From: Ligustrum vulgare
Lineage: Eukaryota > Streptophyta > Magnoliopsida > Lamiales > Oleaceae
Assembly: GCA_963555705.1 (NCBI GenBank)
Contig: OY743190.1
Location: forward strand, 16,251,491-16,315,490
Reading direction: 5' to 3'
Length of the DNA stretch: 64,000 nucleotides
Of this stretch, positions 51,756 through 63,916 are shown piece after piece. Position 1 is the stretch's first letter. Every line of letters starts with the position of its first letter. The position numbers and the translations under genes are program-made. The notes below the pieces were generated by a model, which saw only the letters and a list, made by a program, of their open reading frames with translations, was not told the DNA's origin and did not search any database.

Positions 51756-52971
51756 TTCCTACTTACGCAAATATTTGATGTCGTCAAGCAAGTCTTCAAA
51801 AGTTTATTGGGAGCTACATGATAGGTTCAAGGAGCTCCAATGTTTGTAGCCATTGGTCCAAACTCATATTCAAGATTCAGAAGAACGACAATTTACCGAT
51901 AAAGCATTTAGAATTTGGCTTTGTCAACTCAAACATGCAGCCGAAAAAGTGAAGGACTTGTTTAGAACACTGCGCATAGAAGGAATCCAGAACATTTAGT
52001 TTATTGGTGACTATCAGTTCTGGTGCCTTGCTTCCACCATCGGGTAGAATTAACATTGACATCCGCATACGGATTAATCTCTCCCCCTTGATTTCATAAT
52101 TCTTTGGGATTACCGAGCAAAATACAAAGCAGTGTTTGAGATACAGCGTCATATGCATGTAACTTACAAGTAGGGCAGGTAAAATTTTATTTTTATAAGC
52201 CTCCAAATTCCAAAGATTACTATTCTGAACGTATAACCACTCTTTATCATCTGTCTTGGAGCACATGTGACAACCGAGAATTTTGAAGCCAAAGGAATAC
52301 CTTCACATTTCCACATTAGTTGTTCGACAGTTGCTTGAAAATTAGGAAATTACTCTTCTTTTGTTTGATCAAAAGAAAGGCGCCCTTCCAATATTTTCCA
52401 GCGGTCATCATTTGTCATATCCTTCAAGGAATGTGCAGAATTAGAACTGCCCGGAGCCATTGCAACTTTTTGACAATTATCTTGCTTCCATCAAGTCCAC
52501 ACTTGAACAGTGGCCTTAGTGCATCAAAACCATCACCGAGTACAAGAAGATATTTCTTTTGTTTTAATGATTTCCACATCATTGTACAGAATGTTCAAGT
52601 TCATTGAATAACATTTATTTCCTGTTGATGACTAAATTACTGCTTTAATTGTTCTTTTAACATTGAAATCACGTGATACAAAAAGTCATATTCTTAAATT
52701 TTGGAAATGTTCCATTTCCTTGTCGTCATTATTGATGAATTGGCAAAGACCTGTTTTCCCAATTCCTGAAGTACCAACATTTGATATAACAGATGCGGTT
52801 GCTCCGTCGGCTACTCCTGATGTTGTTTTCAAGAGGTAGTTTCATTTCCTGCTTTTCAAATTGGTTTTCGCCAATATTTCTTTTTACCAACTGTAAGTTG
52901 AATTATTCTGTTGCTGCCTTTTTCAAATCATCACGGATTCTTAGGTTGCTGAAGTTTGTAGAATAATACAT
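51756..52971 (-). repeat. Unit R6 (1,216 bp)
   Basis: Near-identical to R7. Marked by CCAATGTTTG and AAGATTCAG in the CC, GTGACAACC, and TGACAATTATC. Confidence 0.94.
51877..52266 (-). pseudogene. Chimeric open frame: RNBS-D sense fused to CC antisense (unit R6)
   Basis: On the - strand the RNBS-D segment (DDKEWLYVQNSNLWNLE, CFVFCSVIPKNYEI) runs on past its usual stop. An extra G and a 3-bp deletion bring the antisense of the CC into frame, giving 129 codons. The C-terminal part is the wrong strand of an old coding region, so it is not a conserved domain. The identical frame is at 53093-53482 in R7. It illustrates how the inverted layout produces chance fusions. Confidence 0.5.
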
Positions 52972-54187
52972 TTCCTACTTACGCAAATATTTGATGTCGT
53001 CAAGCAAGTCTTCAAAAGTTTATTGGGAGCTACATGATAGGTTCAAGGAGCTCCAATGTTTGTAGCCATTGGTCCAAACTCATATTCAAGATTCAGAAGA
53101 ACGACAATTTACCGATAAAGCATTTAGAATTTGGCTTTGTCAACTCAAACATGCAGCCGAAAAAGTGAAGGACTTGTTTAGAACACTGCGCATAGAAGGA
53201 ATCCAGAACATTTAGTTTATTGGTGACTATCAGTTCTGGTGCCTTGCTTCCACCATCGGGTAGAATTAACATTGACATCCGCATACGGATTAATCTCTCC
53301 CCCTTGATTTCATAATTCTTTGGGATTACCGAGCAAAATACAAAGCAGTGTTTGAGATACAGCGTCATATGCATGTAACTTACAAGTAGGGCAGGTAAAA
53401 TTTTATTTTTATAAGCCTCCAAATTCCAAAGATTACTATTCTGAACGTATAACCACTCTTTATCATCTGTCTTGGAGCACATGTGACAACCGAGAATTTT
53501 GAAGCCAAAGGAATACCTTCACATTTCCACATTAGTTGTTCGACAGTTGCTTGAAAATTAGGAAATTACTCTTCTTTTGTTTGATCAAAAGAAAGGCGCC
53601 CTTCCAATATTTTCCAGCGGTCATCATTTGTCATATCCTTCAAGGAATGTGCAGAATTAGAACTGCCCGGAGCCATTGCAACTTTTTGACAATTATCTTG
53701 CTTCCATCAAGTCCACACTTGAACAGTGGCCTTAGTGCATCAAAACCATCACCGAGTACAAGAAGATATTTCTTTTGTTTTAATGATTTCCACATCATTG
53801 TACAGAATGTTCAAGTTCATTGAATAACATTTATTTCCTGTTGATGACTAAATTACTGCTTTAATTGTTCTTTTAACATTGAAATCACGTGATACAAAAA
53901 GTCATATTCTTAAATTTTGGAAATGTTCCATTTCCTTGTCGTCATTATTGATGAATTGGCAAAGACCTGTTTTCCCAATTCCTGAAGTACCAACATTTGA
54001 TATAACAGATGCGGTTGCTCCGTCGGCTACTCCTGATGTTGTTTTCAAGAGGTAGTTTCATTTCCTGCTTTTCAAATTGGTTTTCGCCAATATTTCTTTT
54101 TGCCAACTGTAAGTTGAATTATTCTGTTGCTGCCTTTTTCAAATCATCACGGATTCTTAGGTTGCTGAAGTTTGTAGAATAATACAT
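52972..54187 (-). repeat. Unit R7 (1,216 bp)
   Basis: Recent duplicate of R6. A difference is TTTTTGCCAAC where R6 has TTTTTACCAAC. Its rear half also begins the A-type sequence of the following higher-order repeat (TGACAATTATC). Confidence 0.94.
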
Positions 54188-54209
54188 TTCCTACTTACGC
54201 AAATATTTG

Positions 54210-54431
54210 ATGTCGTCAAGCAAGTCTTCAAAAGTTTATTGGGAGCTACATGATAGGTTCAAGGAGCTCCAAAGTTTGTAGCCAATGGTCCAAACTCATA
54301 TTCAAGATGCAGAAGAACGACAATTTACCGATAAAGCATTTAGAATTTGGCTTTGTCAACTCAAACATGCAGCCGACAAAGTGAAGGACTTGTTTAGAAC
54401 ACTGCGCATTGAAGGAATCCAGAACATTTAG
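54210..54431 (+). pseudogene. CC-domain relic (unit R8, representative of the right array)
   Basis: Reads from ATG at 54210 with TAG at codon 24 (54279-54281), then IQDAEERQFTDKAFRIWL and LKHAADKVKDLF, ending at TAG 54429-54431. The stop is at the same codon as in the left array, so it predates the split of the two arms. Confidence 0.85.
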
Positions 54432-54445
54432 TTTATTGGTGGCTA

Positions 54446-55404
54446 TCAGTTCTGTGCCTTGCTTCCACCATCGGGTAGAATTATGCACATTGACATCCGC
54501 ATACGGATTAATCTCTCACCCTTGATTTCATAATTCTTTGGGATTACCGTGCAAAATACAAAGCAGTGTTTGAGATACAGCGTCATATGCATGTAACTTA
54601 CAAGTAGGGCAGGTAAAATTTTATTTTTATAAGCCTCCAAATTCCAAAGATTACTATTCTGAACGTATAACCACTCTTTATCATCTGTCTTGGAGCACAT
54701 GTGACCACCGAGAATTTTGAAGCCAAAGGAATACCTTCACATTTCCACATTAGTTGTTCGACAGTTGCTTGAAAATTAGGAAATTACTCTTCTTTTGTTT
54801 GATCAAAAGAAAGGCGCCCTTCCAATATTTTCCAGCGGTCATCATTTGTCATATCCTTCAAGGAATGTGCAGAATTAGAATTGCCCGGAGCCATTGCAAC
54901 TTTTTGACAAGTATCTTGCTTCCATCAAGTCCACACTTGAACAGTGGCCTTAGTGCATCAAAACCATCACCGAGTACAAGAAGATATTTCTTTTGTTTTA
55001 ATGATTTCCACATCATTGTACAGAATGTTCAAGTTCATTGAATAACATTTATTTCCTGTTGATGACTAAATTACTGCTTTAATTGTTCTTTTAACATTGA
55101 AATCACGTGATACAAAAAGTCATATTCTTAAATTTTGTAAATGTTCCTTTTCCTTGTCGTCATTATTGATGAATTGGCAAAGACCTGTTTTCCCAACTCC
55201 TGAAGTACCAACATTTGATATAACAGATGCGGTTGCTCCGTCGGCTACTCCTGATGTTGTTTTCAAGAGGTAGTTTCATTTCCTGCTTTTCAAATTGGTT
55301 TTCGCCAATATTTCTTTTTGCCAACTGTAAGTTGAATTATTCTGTTGCTGCCTTTGTAAATCATCACGGATTCTTAGGTTGCTGAAGTTTGTAGAATAAT
55401 ACAT
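54446..55404 (-). pseudogene. NB-ARC plus linker relic (unit R8, representative of the right array)
   Basis: On the - strand this contains the linker, P-loop, kinase 2, RNBS-B, RNBS-C and GIPLA, ending with an RNBS-D segment at 54446-54700. The frameshift and stop pattern is like that of the left array. The P-loop here reads GTSGVGKT, because AACTCC replaces AATTCC on the + strand. It converges tail-to-tail with the CC at 54210-54431. Confidence 0.87.
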
Positions 55405-56620
55405 TTCCTACTTACGCAAATATTTGATGTCGTCAAGCAAGTCTTCAAAAGTTTATTGGGAGCTACATGATAGGTTCAAGGAGCTCCAAAGTTTGTAGCC
55501 AATGGTCCAAACTCATATTCAAGATGCAGAAGAACGACAATTTACCGATAAAGCATTTAGAATTTGGCTTTGTCAACTCAAACATGCAGCCGACAAAGTG
55601 AAGGACTTGTTTAGAACACTGCGCATTGAAGGAATCCAGAACATTTAGTTTATTGGTGGCTATCATTTCTGGTGCCTTGCTTCCACCATCGGGTAGAATT
55701 AACATTGACATCCGCAAACGAATTAATCTCTCCCCCTTGATTTCATAATTCTTTGGGATTACCGAGCAAAATAAAAAGCAGTGTTTGAGATACAGCGTCA
55801 TATGCATGTAACTTACAAGTAGGGCAGGTAAAATTTTATTTTTATAAGCCTACAAATTCCAAAGATTACTATTCTGAATGTATAACCACTCTATATCATC
55901 TGTCTTGGAGCACATGTGACCACCGAGAATTTTGAAGCCAAAGGAATACCTTCACATTTCCACATTAGTTGTTCGACAGTAGCTTGAAAATTAGGAAATT
56001 ACTCTTCTTTTGTTTGATCAAAAGAAAGGCGCCCCTCCAATATTTTCCAGCGGTCATCATTTGTCATATCCTTCAAGGAATGTGCAGAATTAGAACTGCC
56101 CGGAGCCATTGCAACTTTTTGACAAGTATCTGGCTTCCATCAAGTCCACACTTGAACAGTGGCCTTAGTGCATCAAAACCATCACCGAGTACAAGAAGAT
56201 ATTTCTTTTGTTTTAATGATTTCCACATCATTGTACAGAATGTTCAAGTTCATTGAATAACATTTATTTCCTGTTGATGACTAAATTACTGCTTTAATTG
56301 TTCTTTTAACATTGAAATCACGTGATACAAAAAGTCATATTCTTAAATTTTGGAAATGTTCCATTTCCTTGTCGTCATTATTGATGAATTGGCAAAGACC
56401 TGTTTTCCCAATTCCTGAAGTACCAACATTTGATATAACAGATGCGGTTGCTCCGTCGGCTACTCCTGATGTTGTTTTCAAGAGGTAGTTTCATTTCCTG
56501 CTTTTCAAATTGGTTTTCGCCAATATTTCTTTTTGCCAACTGTAAGTTGAATTATTCTGTTGCTGCCTTTGTCAAATCATCACGGATTCTTAGGTTGCTG
56601 AAGTTTGTAGAATAATACAT
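55405..56620 (-). repeat. Unit R9 (1,216 bp)
   Basis: C-type unit: CATTTCTGGTGCC, CTGAATGTAT, CGCCCCTCC and ATCTGGCTTCC. Confidence 0.94.
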
Positions 56621-57835
56621 TTCCTACTTACGCAAATATTTGATGTCGTCAAGCAAGTCTTCAAAAGTTTATTGGGAGCTACATGATAGGTTCAAGGAGC
56701 TCCAAAGTTTGTAGCCAATGGTCCAAACTCATATTCAAGATGCAGAAGAACGACAATTTACCGATAAAGCATTTAGAATTTGGCTTTGTCAACTCAAACA
56801 TGCAGCCGACAAAGTGAAGGACTTGTTTAGAACACTGCGCATTGAAGGAATCCAGAACATTTAGTTTATTGGTGGCTATCAGTTCTGTGCCTTGCTTCCA
56901 CCATCGGGTAGAATTAACATTGACATCCGCAAACGGATTAATCTCTCCCCCTTGATTTCATAATTCTTTGGGATTACCGAGCAAAATAAAAAGCAGTGTT
57001 TGAGATACAGCGTCATATGCATGTAACTTACAAGTAGGGCAGGTAAAATTTTATTTTTATAAGCCTACAAATTCCAAAGATTACTATTCTGAACGTATAA
57101 CCACTCTATATCATCTGTCTTGGAGCACATGTGACCACCGAGAATTTTGAAGCCAAAGGAATACCTTCACATTTCCACATTACTTGTTCGACAGTTGCTT
57201 GAAAATTAGGAAATTACTCTTCTTTTGTTTGATCAAAAGAAAGGCGCCCTTCCAATATTTTCCAGCGGTCATCATTTGTCATATCCTTCAAGGAATGTGC
57301 AGAATTAGAACTGCCCGGAGCCATTGCAACTTTTTGACAATTATCTTGCTTCCATCAAGTCCACACTTGAACAGTGGCCTTAGTGCATCAAAACCATCAC
57401 CGAGTACAAGAAGATATTTCTTTTGTTTTAATGATTTCCACATCATTGTACAGAATGTTCAAGTTCATTGAATAACATTTATTTCCTGTTGATGACTAAA
57501 TTACTGCTTTAATTGTTCTTTTAACATTGAAATCACGTGATACAAAAAGTCATATTCTTAAATTTTGGAAATGTTCCATTTCCTTGTCGTCATTATTGAT
57601 GAATTGGCAAAGACCTGTTTTCCCAATTCCTGAAGTACCAACATTTGATATAACAGATGCGGTTGCTCCGTCGGCTACTCCTGATGTTGTTTTCAAGAGG
57701 TAGTTTCATTTCCTGCTTTTCAAATTGGTTTTCGCCAATATTTCTTTTTGCCAACTGTAAGTTGAATTATTCTGTTGCTGCCTTTTTCAAATCATCACGG
57801 ATTCTTAGGTTGCTGAAGTTTGTAGAATAATACAT
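56621..57835 (-). repeat. Unit R10 (1,215 bp)
   Basis: A-type unit: CAGTTCTGTGCC with the 3-bp deletion, TGACAATTATC, and GCCTTTTTCAAATC in the linker. Confidence 0.94.
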
Positions 57836-59052
57836 TTCCTACTTACGCAAATATTTGATGTCGTCAAGCAAGTCTTCAAAAGTTTATTGGGAGCTACATG
57901 ATAGGTTCAAGGAGCTCCAAAGTTTGTAGCCAATGGTCCAAACTCATATTCAAGATGCAGAAGAACGACAATTTACCGATAAAGCATTTAGAATTTGGCT
58001 TTGTCAACTCAAACATGCAGCCGACAAAGTGAAGGACTTGTTTAGAACACTGCGCATTGAAGGAATCCAGAACATTTAGTTTATTGGTGGCTATCAGTTC
58101 TGTGCCTTGCTTCCACCATCGGGTAGAATTATGCACATTGACATCCGCATACGGATTAATCTCTCACCCTTGATTTCATAATTCTTTGGGATTACCGTGC
58201 AAAATACAAAGCAGTGTTTGAGATACAGCGTCATATGCATGTAACTTACAAGTAGGGCAGGTAAAATTTTATTTTTATAAGCCTCCAAATTCCAAAGATT
58301 ACTATTCTGAACGTATAACCACTCTTTATCATCTGTCTTGGAGCACATGTGACCACCGAGAATTTTGAAGCCAAAGGAATACCTTCACATTTCCACATTA
58401 GTTGTTCGACAGTTGCTTGAAAATTAGGAAATTACTCTTCTTTTGTTTGATCAAAAGAAAGGCGCCCTTCCAATATTTTCCAGCGGTCATCATTTGTCAT
58501 ATCCTTCAAGGAATGTGCAGAATTAGAATTGCCCGGAGCCATTGCAACTTTTTGACAAGTATCTTGCTTCCATCAAGTCCACACTTGAACAGTGGCCTTA
58601 GTGCATCAAAACCATCACCGAGTACAAGAAGATATTTCTTTTGTTTTAATGATTTCCACATCATTGTACAGAATGTTCAAGTTCATTGAATAACATTTAT
58701 TTCCTGTTGATGACTAAATTACTGCTTTAATTGTTCTTTTAACATTGAAATCACGTGATACAAAAAGTCATATTCTTAAATTTTGTAAATGTTCCATTTC
58801 CTTGTCGTCATTATTGATGAATTGGCAAAGACCTGTTTTCCCAACTCCTGAAGTACCAACATTTGATATAACAGATGCGGTTGCTCCGTCGGCTACTCCT
58901 GATGTTGTTTTCAAGAGGTAGTTTCATTTCCTGCTTTTCAAATTGGTTTTCGCCAATATTTCTTTTTGCCAACTGTAAGTTGAATTATTCTGTTGCTGCC
59001 TTTGTAAATCATCACGGATTCTTAGGTTGCTGAAGTTTGTAGAATAATACAT
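57836..59052 (-). repeat. Unit R11 (1,217 bp)
   Basis: B-type, matching R8 at 3,648-bp offset. One visible difference is GTTCCATTTCC, where R8 has GTTCCTTTTCC. Confidence 0.94.
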
Positions 59053-60268
59053 TTCCTACTTACGCAAATATTTGATGTCGTCAAGCAAGTCTTCAAAAGT
59101 TTATTGGGAGCTACATGATAGGTTCAAGGAGCTCCAAAGTTTGTAGCCAATGGTCCAAACTCATATTCAAGATGCAGAAGAACGACAATTTACCGATAAA
59201 GCATTTAGAATTTGGCTTTGTCAACTCAAACATGCAGCCGACAAAGTGAAGGACTTGTTTAGAACACTGCGCATTGAAGGAATCCAGAACATTTAGTTTA
59301 TTGGTGGCTATCATTTCTGGTGCCTTGCTTCCACCATCGGGTAGAATTAACATTGACATCCGCAAACGGATTAATCTCTCCCCCTTGATTTCATAATTCT
59401 TTGGGATTACCGAGCAAAATAAAAAGCAGTGTTTGAGATACAGCGTCATATGCATGTAACTTACAAGTAGGGCAGGTAAAATTTTATTTTTATAAGCCTA
59501 CAAATTCCAAAGATTACTATTCTGAATGTATAACCACTCTATATCATCTGTCTTGGAGCACATGTGACCACCGAGAATTTTGAAGCCAAAGGAATACCTT
59601 CACATTTCCACATTAGTTGTTCGACAGTAGCTTGAAAATTAGGAAATTACTCTTCTTTTGTTTGATCAAAAGAAAGGCGCCCCTCCAATATTTTCCAGCG
59701 GTCATCATTTGTCATATCCTTCAAGGAATGTGCAGAATTAGAACTGCCCGGAGCCATTGCAACTTTTTGACAAGTATCTGGCTTCCATCAAGTCCACACT
59801 TGAACAGTGGCCTTAGTGCATCAAAACCATCACCGAGTACAAGAAGATATTTCTTTTGTTTTAATGATTTCCACATCATTGTACAGAATGTTCAAGTTCA
59901 TTGAATAACATTTATTTCCTGTTGATGACTAAATTACTGCTTTAATTGTTCTTTTAACATTGAAATCACGTGATACAAAAAGTCATATTCTTAAATTTTG
60001 GAAATGTTCCATTTCCTTGTCGTCATTATTGATGAATTGGCAAAGACCTGTTTTCCCAATTCCTGAAGTACCAACATTTGATATAACAGATGCGGTTGCT
60101 CCGTCGGCTACTCCTGATGTTGTTTTCAAGAGGTAGTTTCATTTCCTGCTTTTCAAATTGGTTTTCGCCAATATTTCTTTTTGCCAACTGTAAGTTGAAT
60201 TATTCTGTTGCTGCCTTTGTCAAATCATCACGGATTCTTAGGTTGCTGAAGTTTGTAGAATAATACAT
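59053..60268 (-). repeat. Unit R12 (1,216 bp)
   Basis: C-type, matching R9. A visible difference is CAAACGGATT, where R9 has CAAACGAATT. Confidence 0.94.
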
Positions 60269-61483
60269 TTCCTACTTACGCAAATATTTGATGTCGTCAA
60301 GCAAGTCTTCAAAAGTTTATTGGGAGCTACATGATAGGTTCAAGGAGCTCCAAAGTTTGTAGCCAATGGTCCAAACTCATATTCAAGATGCAGAAGAACG
60401 ACAATTTACCGATAAAGCATTTAGAATTTGGCTTTGTCAACTCAAACATGCAGCCGACAAAGTGAAGGACTTGTTTAGAACACTGCGCATTGAAGGAATC
60501 CAGAACATTTAGTTTATTGGTGGCTATCAGTTCTGTGCCTTGCTTCCACCATCGGGTAGAATTAACATTGACATCCGCAAACGGATTAATCTCTCCCCCT
60601 TGATTTCATAATTCTTTGGGATTACCGAGCAAAATAAAAAGCAGTGTTTGAGATACAGCGTCATATGCATGTAACTTACAAGTAGGGCAGGTAAAATTTT
60701 ATTTTTATAAGCCTACAAATTCCAAAGATTACTATTCTGAACGTATAACCACTCTATATCATCTGTCTTGGAGCACATGTGACCACCGAGAATTTTGAAG
60801 CCAAAGGAATACCTTCACATTTCCACATTACTTGTTCGACAGTTGCTTGAAAATTAGGAAATTACTCTTCTTTTGTTTGATCAAAAGAAAGGCGCCCTTC
60901 CAATATTTTCCAGCGGTCATCATTTGTCATATCCTTCAAGGAATGTGCAGAATTAGAACTGCCCGGAGCCATTGCAACTTTTTGACAATTATCTTGCTTC
61001 CATCAAGTCCACACTTGAACAGTGGCCTTAGTGCATCAAAACCATCACCGAGTACAAGAAGATATTTCTTTTGTTTTAATGATTTCCACATCATTGTACA
61101 GAATGTTCAAGTTCATTGAATAACATTTATTTCCTGTTGATGACTAAATTACTGCTTTAATTGTTCTTTTAACATTGAAATCACGTGATACAAAAAGTCA
61201 TATTCTTAAATTTTGGAAATGTTCCATTTCCTTGTCGTCATTATTGATGAATTGGCAAAGACCTGTTTTCCCAATTCCTGAAGTACCAACATTTGATATA
61301 ACAGATGCGGTTGCTCCGTCGGCTACTCCTGATGTTGTTTTCAAGAGGTAGTTTCATTTCCTGCTTTTCAAATTGGTTTTCGCCAATATTTCTTTTTGCC
61401 AACTGTAAGTTGAATTATTCTGTTGCTGCCTTTTTCAAATCATCACGGATTCTTAGGTTGCTGAAGTTTGTAGAATAATACAT
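60269..61483 (-). repeat. Unit R13 (1,215 bp)
   Basis: A-type, matching R10 at 3,648-bp offset. Confidence 0.94.
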
Positions 61484-62700
61484 TTCCTACTTACGCAAAT
61501 ATTTGATGTCGTCAAGCAAGTCTTCAAAAGTTTATTGGGAGCTACATGATAGGTTCAAGGAGCTCCAAAGTTTGTAGCCAATGGTCCAAACTCATATTCA
61601 AGATGCAGAAGAACGACAATTTACCGATAAAGCATTTAGAATTTGGCTTTGTCAACTCAAACATGCAGCCGACAAAGTGAAGGACTTGTTTAGAACACTG
61701 CGCATTGAAGGAATCCAGAACATTTAGTTTATTGGTGGCTATCAGTTCTGTGCCTTGCTTCCACCATCGGGTAGAATTATGCACATTGACATCCGCATAC
61801 GGATTAATCTCTCACCCTTGATTTCATAATTCTTTGGGATTACCGTGCAAAATACAAAGCAGTGTTTGAGATACAGCGTCATATGCATGTAACTTACAAG
61901 TAGGGCAGGTAAAATTTTATTTTTATAAGCCTCCAAATTCCAAAGATTACTATTCTGAACGTATAACCACTCTTTATCATCTGTCTTGGAGCACATGTGA
62001 CCACCGAGAATTTTGAAGCCAAAGGAATACCTTCACATTTCCACATTAGTTGTTCGACAGTTGCTTGAAAATTAGGAAATTACTCTTCTTTTGTTTGATC
62101 AAAAGAAAGGCGCCCTTCCAATATTTTCCAGCGGTCATCATTTGTCATATCCTTCAAGGAATGTGCAGAATTAGAATTGCCCGGAGCCATTGCAACTTTT
62201 TGACAAGTATCTTGCTTCCATCAAGTCCACACTTGAACAGTGGCCTTAGTGCATCAAAACCATCACCGAGTACAAGAAGATATTTCTTTTGTTTTAATGA
62301 TTTCCACATCATTGTACAGAATGTTCAAGTTCATTGAATAACATTTATTTCCTGTTGATGACTAAATTACTGCTTTAATTGTTCTTTTAACATTGAAATC
62401 ACGTGATACAAAAAGTCATATTCTTAAATTTTGTAAATGTTCCATTTCCTTGTCGTCATTATTGATGAATTGGCAAAGACCTGTTTTCCCAACTCCTGAA
62501 GTACCAACATTTGATATAACAGATGCGGTTGCTCCGTCGGCTACTCCTGATGTTGTTTTCAAGAGGTAGTTTCATTTCCTGCTTTTCAAATTGGTTTTCG
62601 CCAATATTTCTTTTTGCCAACTGTAAGTTGAATTATTCTGTTGCTGCCTTTGTAAATCATCACGGATTCTTAGGTTGCTGAAGTTTGTAGAATAATACAT
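61484..62700 (-). repeat. Unit R14 (1,217 bp)
   Basis: B-type, matching R8 and R11. Confidence 0.94.
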
Positions 62701-63830
62701 TTCCTACTTACGCAAATATTTGATGTCGTCAAGCAAGTCTTCAAAAGTTTATTGGGAGCTACATGATAGGTTCAAGGAGCTCCAAAGTTTGTAGCCAATG
62801 GTCCAAACTCATATTCAAGATGCAGAAGAACGACAATTTACCGATAAAGCATTTAGAATTTGGCTTTGTCAACTCAAACATGCAGCCGACAAAGTGAAGG
62901 ACTTGTTTAGAACACTGCGCATTGAAGGAATCCAGAACATTTAGTTTATTGGTGGCTATCATTTCTGGTGCCTTGCTTCCACCATCGGGTAGAATTAACA
63001 TTGACATCCGCAAACGGATTAATCTCTCCCCCTTGATTTCATAATTCTTTGGGATTACCGAGCAAAATAAAAAGCAGTGTTTGAGATACAGCGTCATATG
63101 CATGTAACTTACAAGTAGGGCAGGTAAAATTTTATTTTTATAAGCCTACAAATTCCAAAGATTACTATTCTGAACGTATAACCACTCTATATCATCTGTC
63201 TTGGAGCACATGTGACCACCGAGAATTTTGAAGCCAAAGGAATACCTTCACATTTCCACATTAGTTGTTCGACAGTAGCTTGAAAATTAGGAAATTACTC
63301 TTCTTTTGTTTGATCAAAAGAAAGGCGCCCTTCCAATATTTTCCAGCGGTCATCATTTGTCATATCCTTCAAGGAATGTGCAGAATTAGAACTGCCCGGA
63401 GCCATTGCAACTTTTTGACAAGTATCTTGCTTCCATCAAGTCCACACTTGAACAGTGGCCTTAGTGCATCAAAACCATCACCGAGTACAAGAAGATATTT
63501 CTTTTGTTTTAATGATTTCCACATCATTGTACAGAATGTTCAAGTTCATTGAATAACATTTATTTCCTGTTGATGACTAAATTACTGCTTTAATTGTTCT
63601 TTTAACATTGAAATCACGTGATACAAAAAGTCACATTCTTAAATTTTGGAAATGTTCCATTTCCTTGTCGTCATTATTGATGAATTGGCAAAGACCTGTT
63701 TTCCCAATTCCTGAAGTACCAACATTTGATATAACAGATGCGGTTGCTCCGTCGGCTACTCCTGATGTTGTTTTCAAGAGGTAGTTTCATTTCCTGCTTT
63801 TCAAATTGGTTTTCGCCAATATTTCTTTTT
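61484..63830 (-). repeat. Higher-order repeat copy 3 (partial, degraded)
   Basis: The B unit is intact and the C unit has lost its diagnostic changes. The A unit is not seen before sequence of another type takes over at about 63830. Confidence 0.8.
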
Positions 63831-63916
63831 CCCAACTGTAAGTTGAATTATTCTGTTGCTGCCTTTGTCAAATCATCACGGATTCTTAGGTTGCTGAATT
63901 TTGTAGAATAATACAT
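62701..63916 (-). repeat. Unit R15 (1,216 bp), chimeric
   Basis: Starts as a C-type unit (CATTTCTGGTGCC) but lacks the C-type CTGAATGTAT, CGCCCCTCC and ATCTGGCTTCC changes. From about 63830 it carries R4-type variants (TTTTTCCCAACTG, GCTGAATTTTGTAG, TTACACAAAT). Confidence 0.92.

Larger units (their letters stand above)
54188..55404 (-). repeat. Unit R8 (1,217 bp)
   Basis: First B-type unit of the higher-order repeat. The linker has TTTGTAAATC (1 bp short), and TTTTGTAAATGTTCC replaces TTTTGGAAATGTTCC. Confidence 0.94.
54188..57835 (-). repeat. Higher-order repeat copy 1 (3,648 bp, units B-C-A)
   Basis: Units of 1,217, 1,216 and 1,215 bp form a 3,648-bp block that recurs at 57836. Type markers keep the same order in both copies. 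Confidence 0.93.
57836..61483 (-). repeat. Higher-order repeat copy 2 (3,648 bp)
   Basis: Near-identical to the block at 54188-57835; only single-base differences were seen by eye. This is much closer than neighbouring units are to each other. Confidence 0.93.
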
